Source: Candidatus Bathycorpusculum termitum (GTDB taxonomy: Archaea > Thermoproteota > Bathyarchaeia > Bathyarchaeales > Bathycorpusculaceae). Taken from it: DNA of 38,371 nt. The stretch's first letter is position 1. Each line of letters starts with the position of its first letter. Below the pieces are notes generated by a model. It saw only the letters and a list, made by a program, of their open reading frames with translations. It ran no database searches and was not told where the DNA came from. A program made the position numbers and the translations under genes. The DNA is taken from the NCBI GenBank assembly GCA_031254875.1, contig JAIRTW010000119.1, positions 1-38,371 on the forward strand, in the 5' to 3' direction. Of the stretch, positions 25,533 through 33,271 are shown one piece after another.

Positions 25533-26165
25533 TGATTTAGCTATGCAGATTCGTCCTAACCGGTTTATTATCGTTTGTGATGCCGCTGTATTTTGCAGGT
25601 CTCAAAAGTTTCCATAGCTTAGTTTTGGCATCGAAAGCGGGCTTCAGGCATACCTGGGTATCTGAAGTTTAGTTTTGGTCTGACCAGATAAAATATTGAT
25701 CAGCCAAAATAGGGTGCGCAAAGGAGTCATTATGTCTCCGAGTAGCAGTTTTTGTCTGCGCTTTTTCATAGTTGCACGTTATACCCTGTTATCTATGCTG
25801 CACAAGGGCGTTGGATAAAAGTCCTGCTAACAACTTGGCAAGAATCAGAAAGGGCTTTTCTGATCTGCTTAATGTATTGGCCTTATCGAATTGACGCCGA
25901 AGATCAAATAGCCGTTTGTAGTGTGGTTTGTTGTTAAAGGGGGCTCAGGACAACAAATAGGCATGTTGTGCTGAATCTATAAATTTGGCTTTCTGAAAAA
26001 TCAGACAGGCTCTGTATGGACGAAAGGTTCTTAAGGTATTGGGTATTCTTCTAAGCGGCAAGAAATCGGCATAACCAATTGCCAATTCAGGTAACAACTA
26101 GCTTTAGAAATAGAGCCGGTTAGACCACATAAAAGTTAAATAGTCCGATGAAGAGGTGAAAAGGT
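25533..26165. other. Hairpin-rich intergenic region between the SelB-like gene and L12
   Basis: 633 bases with no convincing coding frame. Besides the three-stem block described separately (25642-25766), it holds a perfect 8-bp stem ATCAGAAA/TTTCTGAT (25844-25851 with 25857-25864). It also holds a 10-bp stem with one mismatch, CAGGACAACA/TGTTGTGCTG (25946-25973), and TCTGA/TCAGA near 25995-26010. I could not match it to RNase P RNA, SRP RNA or rRNA. Confidence 0.5.
25600..25767 (+). ncRNA. Candidate structured RNA with three consecutive stems and a T tract
   Basis: Three helices follow one another. First, 25642-25667: CTTCAG/CTGAAG with an inner ATAC/GTAT. Second, 25673-25709: TTTTGG/CCAAAA with inner CTGA/TCAG. 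Third, 25716-25761: GCGCA/TGCGC enclosing GGAG/CTCC, followed directly by TTTTT. The sequence TTAGTTTTGG occurs twice, at 25619-25628 and 25669-25678, so the CCAAAA strand has two possible partners. Strand and exact ends are inferred from the trailing T run. Confidence 0.4.
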
Positions 26166-26486
26166 ATGGAAAACATTTACGCAGCGATGCTCCTTCACAA
26201 GGCAGGTAAAGAAATAGATGAAGCATCCGTAACCAAAGTTCTTGAAGCCGCAGGCATCACAGTCGACGGCATCCAAATTAAAGCTCTCGTAGCCTCACTC
26301 AGCGAAGTCAACATCGAGGAAGCAATCAAGGCCGCTCCAACACTAGCCGCCGCAGCTCCAGTTGCCGCTCCAGTTGCAGGTGAATCAAAACCAGCCGCCG
26401 CACCAGAAGACAAGAAGAAAGCCGCAGAAGAAGAAAAAGCCAAAGAAGAAGCCGCACTAGAAGGATTAGGCGCCCTATTCGGGTAA
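26166..26486 (+). CDS. rpl12: Ribosomal protein L12/P1 (stalk protein)
   Basis: Archaeal/eukaryal-type P1. The N-terminal helical dimerisation domain is MENIYAAMLLHKAGKEI...VTKVLEAAGI, followed by an Ala/Pro-rich hinge, a charged Lys/Glu run and the conserved C-terminal EGLGALFG that recruits translation GTPases. Length 106 is standard. GAGGTGA at 26153-26159 sits six bases before the ATG. The gene usually follows L11-L1-L10 in archaea, but here it stands alone behind the hairpin-rich spacer. Confidence 0.95.
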   Translation: MENIYAAMLLHKAGKEIDEASVTKVLEAAGITVDGIQIKALVASLSEVNIEEAIKAAPTLAAAAPVAAPVAGESKPAAAPEDKKKAAEEEKAKEEAALEGLGALFG

Positions 26487-26497
26487 ACAGTACACAA

Positions 26498-26530
26498 GGG
26501 CGATTTATTGCCCAAACAATTTTTCATTTT
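26498..26530 (+). terminator. Hairpin plus T-rich terminator after rpl12
   Basis: GGGCGA-TTTA-TTGCCC (26498-26513) is a short GC-rich hairpin. It is followed within a few bases by ATTTTTCATTTT, which resembles an intrinsic terminator 12 bases after the stop. Confidence 0.55.
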
Positions 26531-26815
26531 AAGCCCTAACGTGGTTTTTTAGAGAATAACTTTTTGAAAACCAATTTAGCCCACATCTACAATTAATATT
26601 GGGTGTGGAATGAAGTTTTCATTAGTTTTTGGCTATTAATTTTAACAATTTCGAGTTCTCTTGGCAATATATTTCGGTTTGGGTTTGGGAACCAGCCAGA
26701 TGTGGGGCAGGATTTGAAATATCCCCTGGAACAAATTAACATCACAGCAATAATACTGCCTCGCGTATCTGTCTGATATAATTATATGGGCTTGTCTGGA
26801 TAAGTTTGTGCCGGT
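26531..26815. other. Intergenic, nothing recognised
   Basis: AT-rich spacer between rpl12 and the convergent presenilin-like gene. I see no coding frame, RNA gene or repeat that I can support. Confidence 0.4.
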
Positions 26816-27976
26816 TTATTGTTGTACTGGTAGGTTTAGTTCGTTTGTTATTTCAGCTGTTGGGGGTGTGGCTGGAGGCGATACTGGGCTGTTTTTTGTT
26901 GTCAGTAGCTTGTAGGCTACAATTGGTATCCAGCCGCTGATAATGCAGACGGTTGCTGGGAATCCTTCAATGTTGAAAAACATAGTTATCTCCGGTAGAA
27001 ACATCTCCCAGATGCCAAACGCTAACGCCATTGCAACAACCGATACTATCGCGGTTTTTTTGCCAAATTTATTATAGGTTTGAGCGGCGAGAATGCCTGC
27101 GAAAAAGTAGTCGCCTAGACCCAGTCCACTGTAGGCCATTAGTCCGGCTTCATTTAATGCGATGGGGATTTTTGGTAAATAAACTAAGACGGGTAAACCT
27201 AGACCTGTGAATGTTTTTGCGGCGGTAACCATGGGTCCGGTGAAAACTAGAAAGATATCCATTATGGTTAGTAGTACTGCAAAGATGCCTACGGTTTTCC
27301 AGGTGAACAGTGAGGAGAGGTACATAATTATGAGGATGGCAAAGGTGAAGCCGAAAATATCTAGCAAGTAGGGGTACCAGATTTGGGTGGCTCCACCGTA
27401 TAGGACATTGAAGAATATGAACAGTAACACAAATAGTGCTGGGGGTTGAGCTGCCACATACCATCGGCCCTTGTCTTTTTTTGTGGTTAATTTTTGTTGC
27501 TCAAAGATTGCTGTGCCAAAGCAGAATGTTGCTAGTGCGAAGAAGGCGATGGTGCGGTAGATCGTGTAGGCATCGCCAAGTGGACCTGTGAGGCTTACTA
27601 TCCCTGAGATGGTAGCGGCTATTCCAAATCCTATTGATATAATCTGTGTCCGTGTTTTTGTTGTGTTGGAGAATATGAATGAGAAGGTGAAGAGCAGGGT
27701 GGTGTAGGAGCCCAAAAAGAAGACCAATAGAGCGTTTTCAAAGATGACGCCGGGGTTAATTATGGCGGTGTAGCCTATGACTGAGACCACTATGAGGATA
27801 AAGCCTACCAGTAAAAGGATGTCGCGGGTTTTGAATTCTTTTTGTTCTACGGTTTCAGTCAATTTGCCCTCTATGCGTTTGCTGAGGATTACTGCGACAA
27901 GTACCGTTAGAAAAAGTGCTGTGGGCATGGCTATGTCAAGTGTTGGCATAGCCTCCACATTAGCCAAGCAAGGCAT
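26816..27976 (-). CDS. Presenilin/signal-peptide-peptidase-like intramembrane aspartyl protease (predicted)
   Basis: A polytopic protein (about nine or more hydrophobic segments, 386 aa). Two intramembrane aspartates are in the right places: Asp240 in the helix LLTIMDIFLVF, and Asp289 in GLGLGDYFF, the GxGD signature of A22-type proteases. A later helix carries FPATV (339-343), which may stand in for the PAL motif. The segment between the two Asp helices has VYLPKIP. The C-terminal tail is Pro/Thr-rich and soluble. Likely role: cleavage of transmembrane segments, for example remnant signal peptides. The ATG at 27976 has AAAGG upstream; ATG 27949 is an alternative. Confidence 0.72.
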   Translation of the reverse strand: MPCLANVEAMPTLDIAMPTALFLTVLVAVILSKRIEGKLTETVEQKEFKTRDILLLVGFILIVVSVIGYTAIINPGVIFENALLVFFLGSYTTLLFTFSFIFSNTTKTRTQIISIGFGIAATISGIVSLTGPLGDAYTIYRTIAFFALATFCFGTAIFEQQKLTTKKDKGRWYVAAQPPALFVLLFIFFNVLYGGATQIWYPYLLDIFGFTFAILIIMYLSSLFTWKTVGIFAVLLTIMDIFLVFTGPMVTAAKTFTGLGLPVLVYLPKIPIALNEAGLMAYSGLGLGDYFFAGILAAQTYNKFGKKTAIVSVVAMALAFGIWEMFLPEITMFFNIEGFPATVCIISGWIPIVAYKLLTTKNSPVSPPATPPTAEITNELNLPVQQ

Positions 27977-28202
27977 TTATGCCTTTAGTCAAATTTTTCT
28001 CTGGTCCAAAAGAATTATTGCGGGAAATATATTGTTTTGACGGGATTATAAGTTATGGTGGGTGTTTTAGTTGTTTTCTGGACGTTTTGTTGTAGCGCGT
28101 CTATTGCGCCGTTTTTTGGTCAGTTCAACCGAATATTTCGCTTTATTTCCAAAATCCATTTAACATTCACCCGAATACAGCCAAAACTAAACTATAATGC
28201 GG

Positions 28203-29045
28203 TCAAAACAATATATTCAAAATTGCCAAGGTTGCTAAGAGTGCTTCTTCGGCTCTCACGGTTGCTGTGCTTTGATTGGGGATGGTGTTAATGATAAAGT
28301 CTGTGAGTGCGGTGAGTTTGAGGCCTTCATCTTGGGTGATTTCGTGGAGTCCGCGTGAGGGTGCGCCAAAGCCCACCAAGATGTTGCCGCTCCATCGCTG
28401 GCTGATTTCTGTGGCAACGGTTCTGAAGTCGTCGCCTATTCTTGCGGTGGCAATCTTGAGGTTAAACCCGCTCTCCATAGCCAGTTGTCCAAAGGGTCGT
28501 TTCTCTACTCGTACACGATACCCCCAATATTGAGGCACCTCTTCTCGGTTGATTGATTGTATCTCAACGACTTCGCCGATGCTGACTACCTGTGTTGTAA
28601 GTCGTTCGCCGACTCTAAACTGTTTTTGGCGAAGAAGGGCCGGTTGTTGTACGCCAATATCTACCATTAACCCATCTTTGCGGTCTGCAAGCACTATGCC
28701 CTCGCGGTATTCGCCGATTTTGAGGTGTTTAGTTTTGCCGCTGAGGGGGTGATGAGGCGTGCGCAAGGGGGGAAGGATGCCTGCATATTGAAGGTCGGGG
28801 TCCAGTTTGAAGAGAGTTTTGCGCAGGTATTGGGGTGTTTCGAGATAGCTGAGGAGCAGGGCAATGAGTTTTTGATCTCTGTGTTGATCAGCTTTGGTGT
28901 TGTCGGGATAAACTATGATTTCCTCAATTCGAAAAATTGCTGCTGACCGCGCGATCAACCCAATTTTTGAGGTTTTCTCGCGAAGATGGGGGGTATCTGA
29001 TATGATAGAGGCTGGGATAGCGATTGAAACTTTCACTTTGTCCAT
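28203..29045 (-). CDS. SPOUT-class RNA methyltransferase (DUF171 / C9orf114-like)
   Basis: 280 aa. The N-terminal part (KVSIAIPASIISDTPHLREKTSKIGLIARSAAIFRIEEIIVYPDN) matches the archaeal/eukaryal DUF171 putative methyltransferases. A central ~90-residue beta-rich insert looks like an OB fold (GEYREGIVLADRKDGLMVDIG). The C-terminal knot carries ILVGFGAPSRGLHEI, the SAM-binding loop. The substrate is probably rRNA or tRNA. The open frame extends upstream to 29204 but there it overlaps the divergent PGI/PMI gene. The ATG at 29045, with GGAG nine bases upstream, gives the normal N-terminus. Confidence 0.87.
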   Translation of the reverse strand: MDKVKVSIAIPASIISDTPHLREKTSKIGLIARSAAIFRIEEIIVYPDNTKADQHRDQKLIALLLSYLETPQYLRKTLFKLDPDLQYAGILPPLRTPHHPLSGKTKHLKIGEYREGIVLADRKDGLMVDIGVQQPALLRQKQFRVGERLTTQVVSIGEVVEIQSINREEVPQYWGYRVRVEKRPFGQLAMESGFNLKIATARIGDDFRTVATEISQRWSGNILVGFGAPSRGLHEITQDEGLKLTALTDFIINTIPNQSTATVRAEEALLATLAILNILF

Positions 29046-29130
29046 ACCGTTTGGCTCCTGTGCTTGTTTATCTGCGTTGTCCTTAAAAGGCAGGATTGAG
29101 ATATAAAAATGCGGGTTAGGAGGCCCAAAA

Positions 29131-30231
29131 TTGAAGAAACCCCTTTTAGATGACCCAGAAAGAATCCGTGCTGTCGACAAGAGCGGTATGATAGATTTTT
29201 GCATAAACGCCGCAACCCACTACCGAAATGCTGCAGAGATAGCCCAAAAAATCCCAGTGAACAACCAAAAACCAGATTGCATAATCATTGTGGGGATGGG
29301 CGGTTCAGCCATCGGCGGCGATCTCCTAAAAGACTGGGCAAGAGACAAACTAAACACCCCCATAGAAATTAACCGAGAATATCAACTCCCCGCATACGCC
29401 GGCAAAAAAACTTTAGTCCTAGTTTCTAGCTACTCTGGTGACACCGAAGAATCACTGAGCGCATTTCTAGATGCCCTCAAACGTGGCTGTATGATTTTCT
29501 GTGTTACAAGCAACGGCGCCGTCTTAGCCACAGCCAAAAAACATAAAGTACCCTATCTACAGGTTCCCCCCGGCATGCCTCCCCGTGCCGCATTACCCTA
29601 CATGCTTGTACCTCTGCTGATCTACCTCCAAAAAGCCGGATTAGCAAAAGGCGTTGAAGACGAACTAGGCGAGGCCTATGCACTAATAGAGAAGGTAAGC
29701 AAAGAAAATGGACCCGACAACCCGATGGTTGAGAATTTTGCAAAAAACACCGCCTACCACATAGGCGACTCTGCACCATGTGTATATGGCTTTGGCGTCT
29801 ACCGCAGTGTAGCCCAGCGGTTCAAACAACAACTTAACGAAAACAGCAAAACCGTAGCAAAATGGGAATACTTCCCCGAACTCAACCACAACGAAATTGT
29901 AGGCTGGGAAGGTAGAGGCGAACAATGCCGATGGTTCTCCGTGATTTTTATCCGCGATAAAGCCGAACCAGTCGAAATCGAAACCCGAATCGACATCACC
30001 AAAGCCATCATGGAACGGGCGGGATTAATCACCTTTGACCTAGAAGTGCAAGGCGAATGTACACTAGCAAAGATGCTCTCCACCGTGGTCATCGGCGACT
30101 TTTTAAGCATCTACCTAGCCGTCCTGCGCGAAGTCGACCCCACACCAGTTCAAACCATCAACTATCTCAAAGAAACACTCAAAGCAAACGGTATAAGAGA
30201 TAAAATCCTCAGCAACCTAGAAAACCTCTAA
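29131..30231 (+). CDS. Bifunctional phosphoglucose/phosphomannose isomerase
   Basis: SIS-fold isomerase interconverting glucose-6-P or mannose-6-P with fructose-6-P. First SIS domain: IIIVGMGGSAIGGDLL (sugar-phosphate site) and LVSSYSGDTEE (Ser/Thr phosphate loop). Second: APCVYGFGVYRSVAQRFKQQLNENSK and the active-site phrase PELNHNEIVGWE. The 366-aa length fits the archaeal PGI/PMI family. The start is TTG with AGGAGG at 29118-29123. It would feed mannose-6-P toward the GDP-sugars used by the glycan locus. Divergent from the SPOUT gene. Confidence 0.92.
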   Translation: MKKPLLDDPERIRAVDKSGMIDFCINAATHYRNAAEIAQKIPVNNQKPDCIIIVGMGGSAIGGDLLKDWARDKLNTPIEINREYQLPAYAGKKTLVLVSSYSGDTEESLSAFLDALKRGCMIFCVTSNGAVLATAKKHKVPYLQVPPGMPPRAALPYMLVPLLIYLQKAGLAKGVEDELGEAYALIEKVSKENGPDNPMVENFAKNTAYHIGDSAPCVYGFGVYRSVAQRFKQQLNENSKTVAKWEYFPELNHNEIVGWEGRGEQCRWFSVIFIRDKAEPVEIETRIDITKAIMERAGLITFDLEVQGECTLAKMLSTVVIGDFLSIYLAVLREVDPTPVQTINYLKETLKANGIRDKILSNLENL

Positions 30232-30371
30232 CCCTCTCCACAGCAAGCTCCCAACAATTAGTTAGCCCATCAAACGGCTACATAACATTCCTTGGCCACA
30301 AACACCCCTAAGCACAGAGTCAACACTACTGCTAAGTGATTCTTAAAAATGGATGAATAAAGAAAAAAGGA

Positions 30372-31418
30372 TTAAGCAACGAATTTGGAGAATTCGGCTT
30401 CGATATTTTCCATGGTTAACATCTTGGGCGGACGCTTAAAACCATAAGCGCAAACGGTGTTCAATGCCCCCTTCTGCTTTCTAGATATCGCAACCTTAAT
30501 TGCACGGACCACATCAAAAAGAACCGAGCCCGCGTTTGGCGCATCCACCGTCTGGAATTTGAGGTCAATTTTTAGAGGCGCATTGCAGAAATAGGTGCCG
30601 CTTATCCAAAAGTAGCTGTCCCGCTTGTTCTGCAGAAAATCCACATAATCCGTGGAGCCTGCAACAACTTTAGTTTTATAAGATAGCGAGGATGCAACCG
30701 CCTCAGTTTTAATGCTACGCTTAGTATCTCGTGTGCGCGACATAGTATCAACAGATTCAGTTCCTCCCCCGACATCTAGTTGATAGGTTTCACTGATGCG
30801 AACTCCACTATCACTTAGTAACTTGAGCAGGGTTTTATGAAGTCCCGTGGAGCCAATTTGATCAACTAAGTCATCTCCAACAAGCGGCAAATCTGCATCC
30901 TCAAACTGCTGAGCTATCATGGGGTCGCTTGCGATAAAGTTAGGTGTAGCATTGATGAATGCGCAACCAGCGGCTATGGCCTGCATAGCATAGAAACGTG
31001 TTGCATTGGATGCACCGCTTGGAAGCAGGTTAATAGCGACTTCAGCATGTGAGGCTATCAGGGTTTCTGCAATGTTTACATCAGAGGCATTGCTGACTTC
31101 AACCAGTGCCTGTGTGGATTCACCTATACCGTCAAGAAGTGGACCCTTGGAAACTTTGACGCCTAAGTTGGGCACATCACAGACTTTTGGTGCATTATTA
31201 GGCTTAGCAAATATGGCTTCAGAGAGATCTAACCCGACTTTTCGGATATCAACATCAAACGCGGCAACTACCTCGATGTCTTTGGGTGTATAACCAGCCA
31301 AGACTGGATTACGAAGTCCCAGTTGGCTGGTGTCTGGTTTACTGTAATATTGGATGCCTTGGATAAACGAGGAGGCGCAATTTCCCACGCCGATTAGGGC
31401 TACTTTAATTTTAGGCAT
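30372..31418 (-). CDS. myo-Inositol-1-phosphate synthase
   Basis: Converts glucose-6-P to L-myo-inositol-1-phosphate with bound NAD. The Rossmann motif VALIGVGNCASSFIQGI opens the protein. Later come INLLPSGASNATRFYA, INATPNFIASDP, LVGDDLVDQIGSTGLHKTLL and a C-terminal NAPLKIDLKFQTVDAPNAG, all typical of the archaeal/actinobacterial form. The product goes to archaeal inositol phospholipids or compatible solutes. I chose ATG 31418 over 31442: AAGGTG lies nine bases before 31418, and the TATA box (TTTATAAGG, 31459-31470) predicts transcription starting near 31438, downstream of the longer start. Confidence 0.93.
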   Translation of the reverse strand: MPKIKVALIGVGNCASSFIQGIQYYSKPDTSQLGLRNPVLAGYTPKDIEVVAAFDVDIRKVGLDLSEAIFAKPNNAPKVCDVPNLGVKVSKGPLLDGIGESTQALVEVSNASDVNIAETLIASHAEVAINLLPSGASNATRFYAMQAIAAGCAFINATPNFIASDPMIAQQFEDADLPLVGDDLVDQIGSTGLHKTLLKLLSDSGVRISETYQLDVGGGTESVDTMSRTRDTKRSIKTEAVASSLSYKTKVVAGSTDYVDFLQNKRDSYFWISGTYFCNAPLKIDLKFQTVDAPNAGSVLFDVVRAIKVAISRKQKGALNTVCAYGFKRPPKMLTMENIEAEFSKFVA

Positions 31419-31458
31419 ACTTTGTGGCACCTTACTTGGCATGCTTATGTAGTGTTGC

Positions 31459-31470
31459 CTTATAAATTTT
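31459..31470 (-). promoter_or_regulatory. TATA box of the inositol-phosphate synthase gene
   Basis: On the - strand this reads AATTTATAAGGC. A start ~26 bases downstream falls near 31438, inside the longest open frame, which supports the internal ATG at 31418. Confidence 0.55.
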
Positions 31471-31571
31471 TCAAATAGCGATTATAATTTATATCCAACC
31501 ATAATTACTGGCTATGTCTTATTGAGGCTTTGGAAGTAAAAATTGTCACCGTCAATGTTGTGGGGTATTTA

Positions 31572-31868
31572 ATGGTGCGGAAAAGTATATTTGAAGAATT
31601 GCGCCGAATTCGCGAAAAGATATACGAGGAAACAAAAAATATGCTTTTTGAGGCGCTTTGTATAAACACTCACTCAAACCGATGCATTGTTGTGGCAGGT
31701 TCATAATTAACTATTTTTTTTGCTGGTGAAATATCAGCTAATCGAAAAATAGCGACTTCTTCTGGAATCACTGTATTAGCTATGGCTTTGCTTATGTTCT
31801 CAGGTATCAAGCAAGGAGATGTGATAATAGTGTTGGTAGGTGTAGCTGCCCTGTATATGGCACTTTAG
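31572..31868 (+). pseudogene. Interrupted small membrane-protein gene (in-frame TAA)
   Basis: One reading frame runs from ATG 31572 to TAG 31866-31868 and is broken only by TAA at 31704. Before the stop it encodes a charged helix (SIFEELRRIREKIYEETKN...). After the stop it encodes two likely membrane helices (ITVLAMALLMFSGI and VIIVLVGVAALYMAL). That layout suits a small anchored coiled-coil protein that has suffered a nonsense mutation. Alternatively the first 44 codons are a complete small gene and the rest is chance. No family recognised. Confidence 0.4.
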
Positions 31869-31941
31869 AATTCGTTTGACTTAGGCCACATAAGAAAGCT
31901 TATTAAACGAGGAGCGGTAGATTTCTGAAGCCACATTGTCT

Positions 31942-32019
31942 GGGCGGATAGATCAGCCTGGTATGATCGCCACGTTGGCATCGTGGAGGTCGCGGGTTCA
32001 AATCCCGTTCCGTCCACCA
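31942..32019 (+). tRNA. tRNA-Ala (anticodon GGC)
   Basis: A complete cloverleaf. The acceptor stem GGGCGGA (31942-31948) pairs with TCCGTCC (32009-32015) and has a G3:U70 wobble, the alanine identity element. The D stem is GATC/GATC. The anticodon stem CCACG/CGTGG holds loop TTGGCAT, anticodon GGC. The T stem GCGGG/CCCGT holds loop TTCAAAT. Discriminator A is at 32016 and the CCA end is encoded at 32017-32019. No intron. It sits at the border between the core segment and the gene-poor right part. Confidence 0.95.
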
Positions 32020-32693
32020 GCAACTCCAAGTAAAAAGTAGCATTTACACTGTATCTACGTATTGGGCTTTTTGTGTCCGTTATCATTTACAGTATATACT
32101 CATGACTTTGCACAGCTATTCATAACGCATCGCCTCAGCCGTAGATCCTCAGAACCTCTTTCGCCGGGTAGTCTAATATCTCCTTACAGAACAAGTCCCA
32201 GATTAATTTCCAACATCCAACCAATGGGCGTCATTACCAACAATTCAACCGGTGAAATTAGAATCAACGTTACACTGTATACTGAAGAAATCAAGCCTTT
32301 TATTTTTTGTTGACTTTGTTGCCCTATTAATGCTTTGGTCACGCTGTAAAAGCCCTATTCACCAAAAAACCTACCCCGCTGAGCAGTGACAAGTCAGCTG
32401 GGAGATCTGCTTATCCAGCGAATATTTGTTGACCCCTTTGTTTCCCATAGAAGCCTCTGTTGTAGGCAAGGGGTAATCACATTTCTAACGAGTTGCCAAA
32501 ACTTTGAATGGTTGCCATTTGGTTTGGGTGTATCTGAGTCTGTGGTCCTGTAATGTAGCTTTCTGATAGGCCTGTGAAATGCCTGAGCAGTGCCAAAATT
32601 TGACACTTTAGAGAAACCGTGGTGTCTAAACTCTAAAAGCCCTTATTGAACTCCCTCACCATACGTAGTGATTATCATAGGTTTCGCTGTAGG
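32020..32693. other. Gene-free accessory stretch with short direct repeats
   Basis: No convincing coding frame on either strand. TAAAAGCCC occurs at about 32347 and again at about 32634, and CTGAGCAGTG at 32379-32388 and 32583-32592. GTGCCAAAATTTGACAC near 32591-32607 is an imperfect palindrome. The segment may be the scar of a decayed insertion. Confidence 0.35.
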
Positions 32694-33096
32694 TTACAAA
32701 TGTGTTTCCTGGGGGTTACAGGTGGAGCATTGTGTGGGGCGTTCTGGGGTTATCTCTCCGCAGTTTGGGTAGCGGTATATTTCGCCGTATTTTGTGTCTA
32801 TGTATTGTTTGTTTTGGAGGTTGGTTAGTATGTCTTTATAGTTTTTATGCGTGGGTTTCTTCTGCTTTTATGGATAGTTTGAAGTTGTATGCGGCTTCTT
32901 GGTTTCTTTCTGTTTGTGCTGTTTCTAGAAATGATGTGTATCTGGTTGTGTATTTGTGTGTTCATCTTCGGCGGCGGTTTTGAGGTTTTGTGCTGTTGTT
33001 CCGGTTGTTGGTGTTGATGCGGTGGGTCGTGTTGTGGCAACCCTGTTTTGTAGTATTTTCCATTTTGGTGTTTGCGTGTTTGTCTTCTGCGTCTGC
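32694..33096 (-). pseudogene. Decayed rubrerythrin gene
   Basis: Read on the - strand in shifting frames, the pieces of a rubrerythrin appear in order. ADAEDKHANT (33067-33096) resembles the ExxH ligand helix of the first half. AQNLKTAAEDEH (around 32960-33000) and FLETAQTERNQEAAYNFKLSIKAEETHA (32845-32936) form the second half of the four-helix diiron domain. YRYPNCGEITPERPTQCSTC (ending at 32694) is the C-terminal rubredoxin-like zinc/iron knuckle. At least three frameshifts separate the pieces, TAA at 32845 interrupts, and the first Cys of the rubredoxin site is now Tyr. An intact gene would encode a peroxide-reducing diiron protein of anaerobes. Confidence 0.75.
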
Positions 33097-33271
33097 GTTG
33101 TTGCAAATAGCCTGCTATGGTTAGGTGCCATTTTGCTATGGAATTGTTAAAGAATATCGTAATTATTTTGGAGATATTTTATAATTCCACTCTCATTCAA
33201 TGGTCCGGTGGCAGGTGCTAAATTAGCTTTTTAGCGTTAGACGAGGCAATTACTTGGCGGTTTTAATGCTT

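Noticed and set aside
25752-25937. 61-aa open frame in the hairpin-rich spacer
   Set aside because: No ribosome binding site, Cys/Trp-rich chance-like composition, and it crosses the perfect 8-bp hairpin.
25533-26165. RNase P RNA or SRP RNA
   Set aside because: I could not find the conserved core phrases of either RNA; a covariance-model search could still overturn this.
28203-29204. Longer N-terminus for the SPOUT methyltransferase
   Set aside because: The extra 53 codons overlap the divergent PGI/PMI gene and lack family similarity; ATG 29045 has a ribosome binding site.
31865-32086. - strand open frame with the phrase GTGFEPATSTMPTWRS
   Set aside because: It is the antisense of the tRNA-Ala gene, a well-known false protein call.
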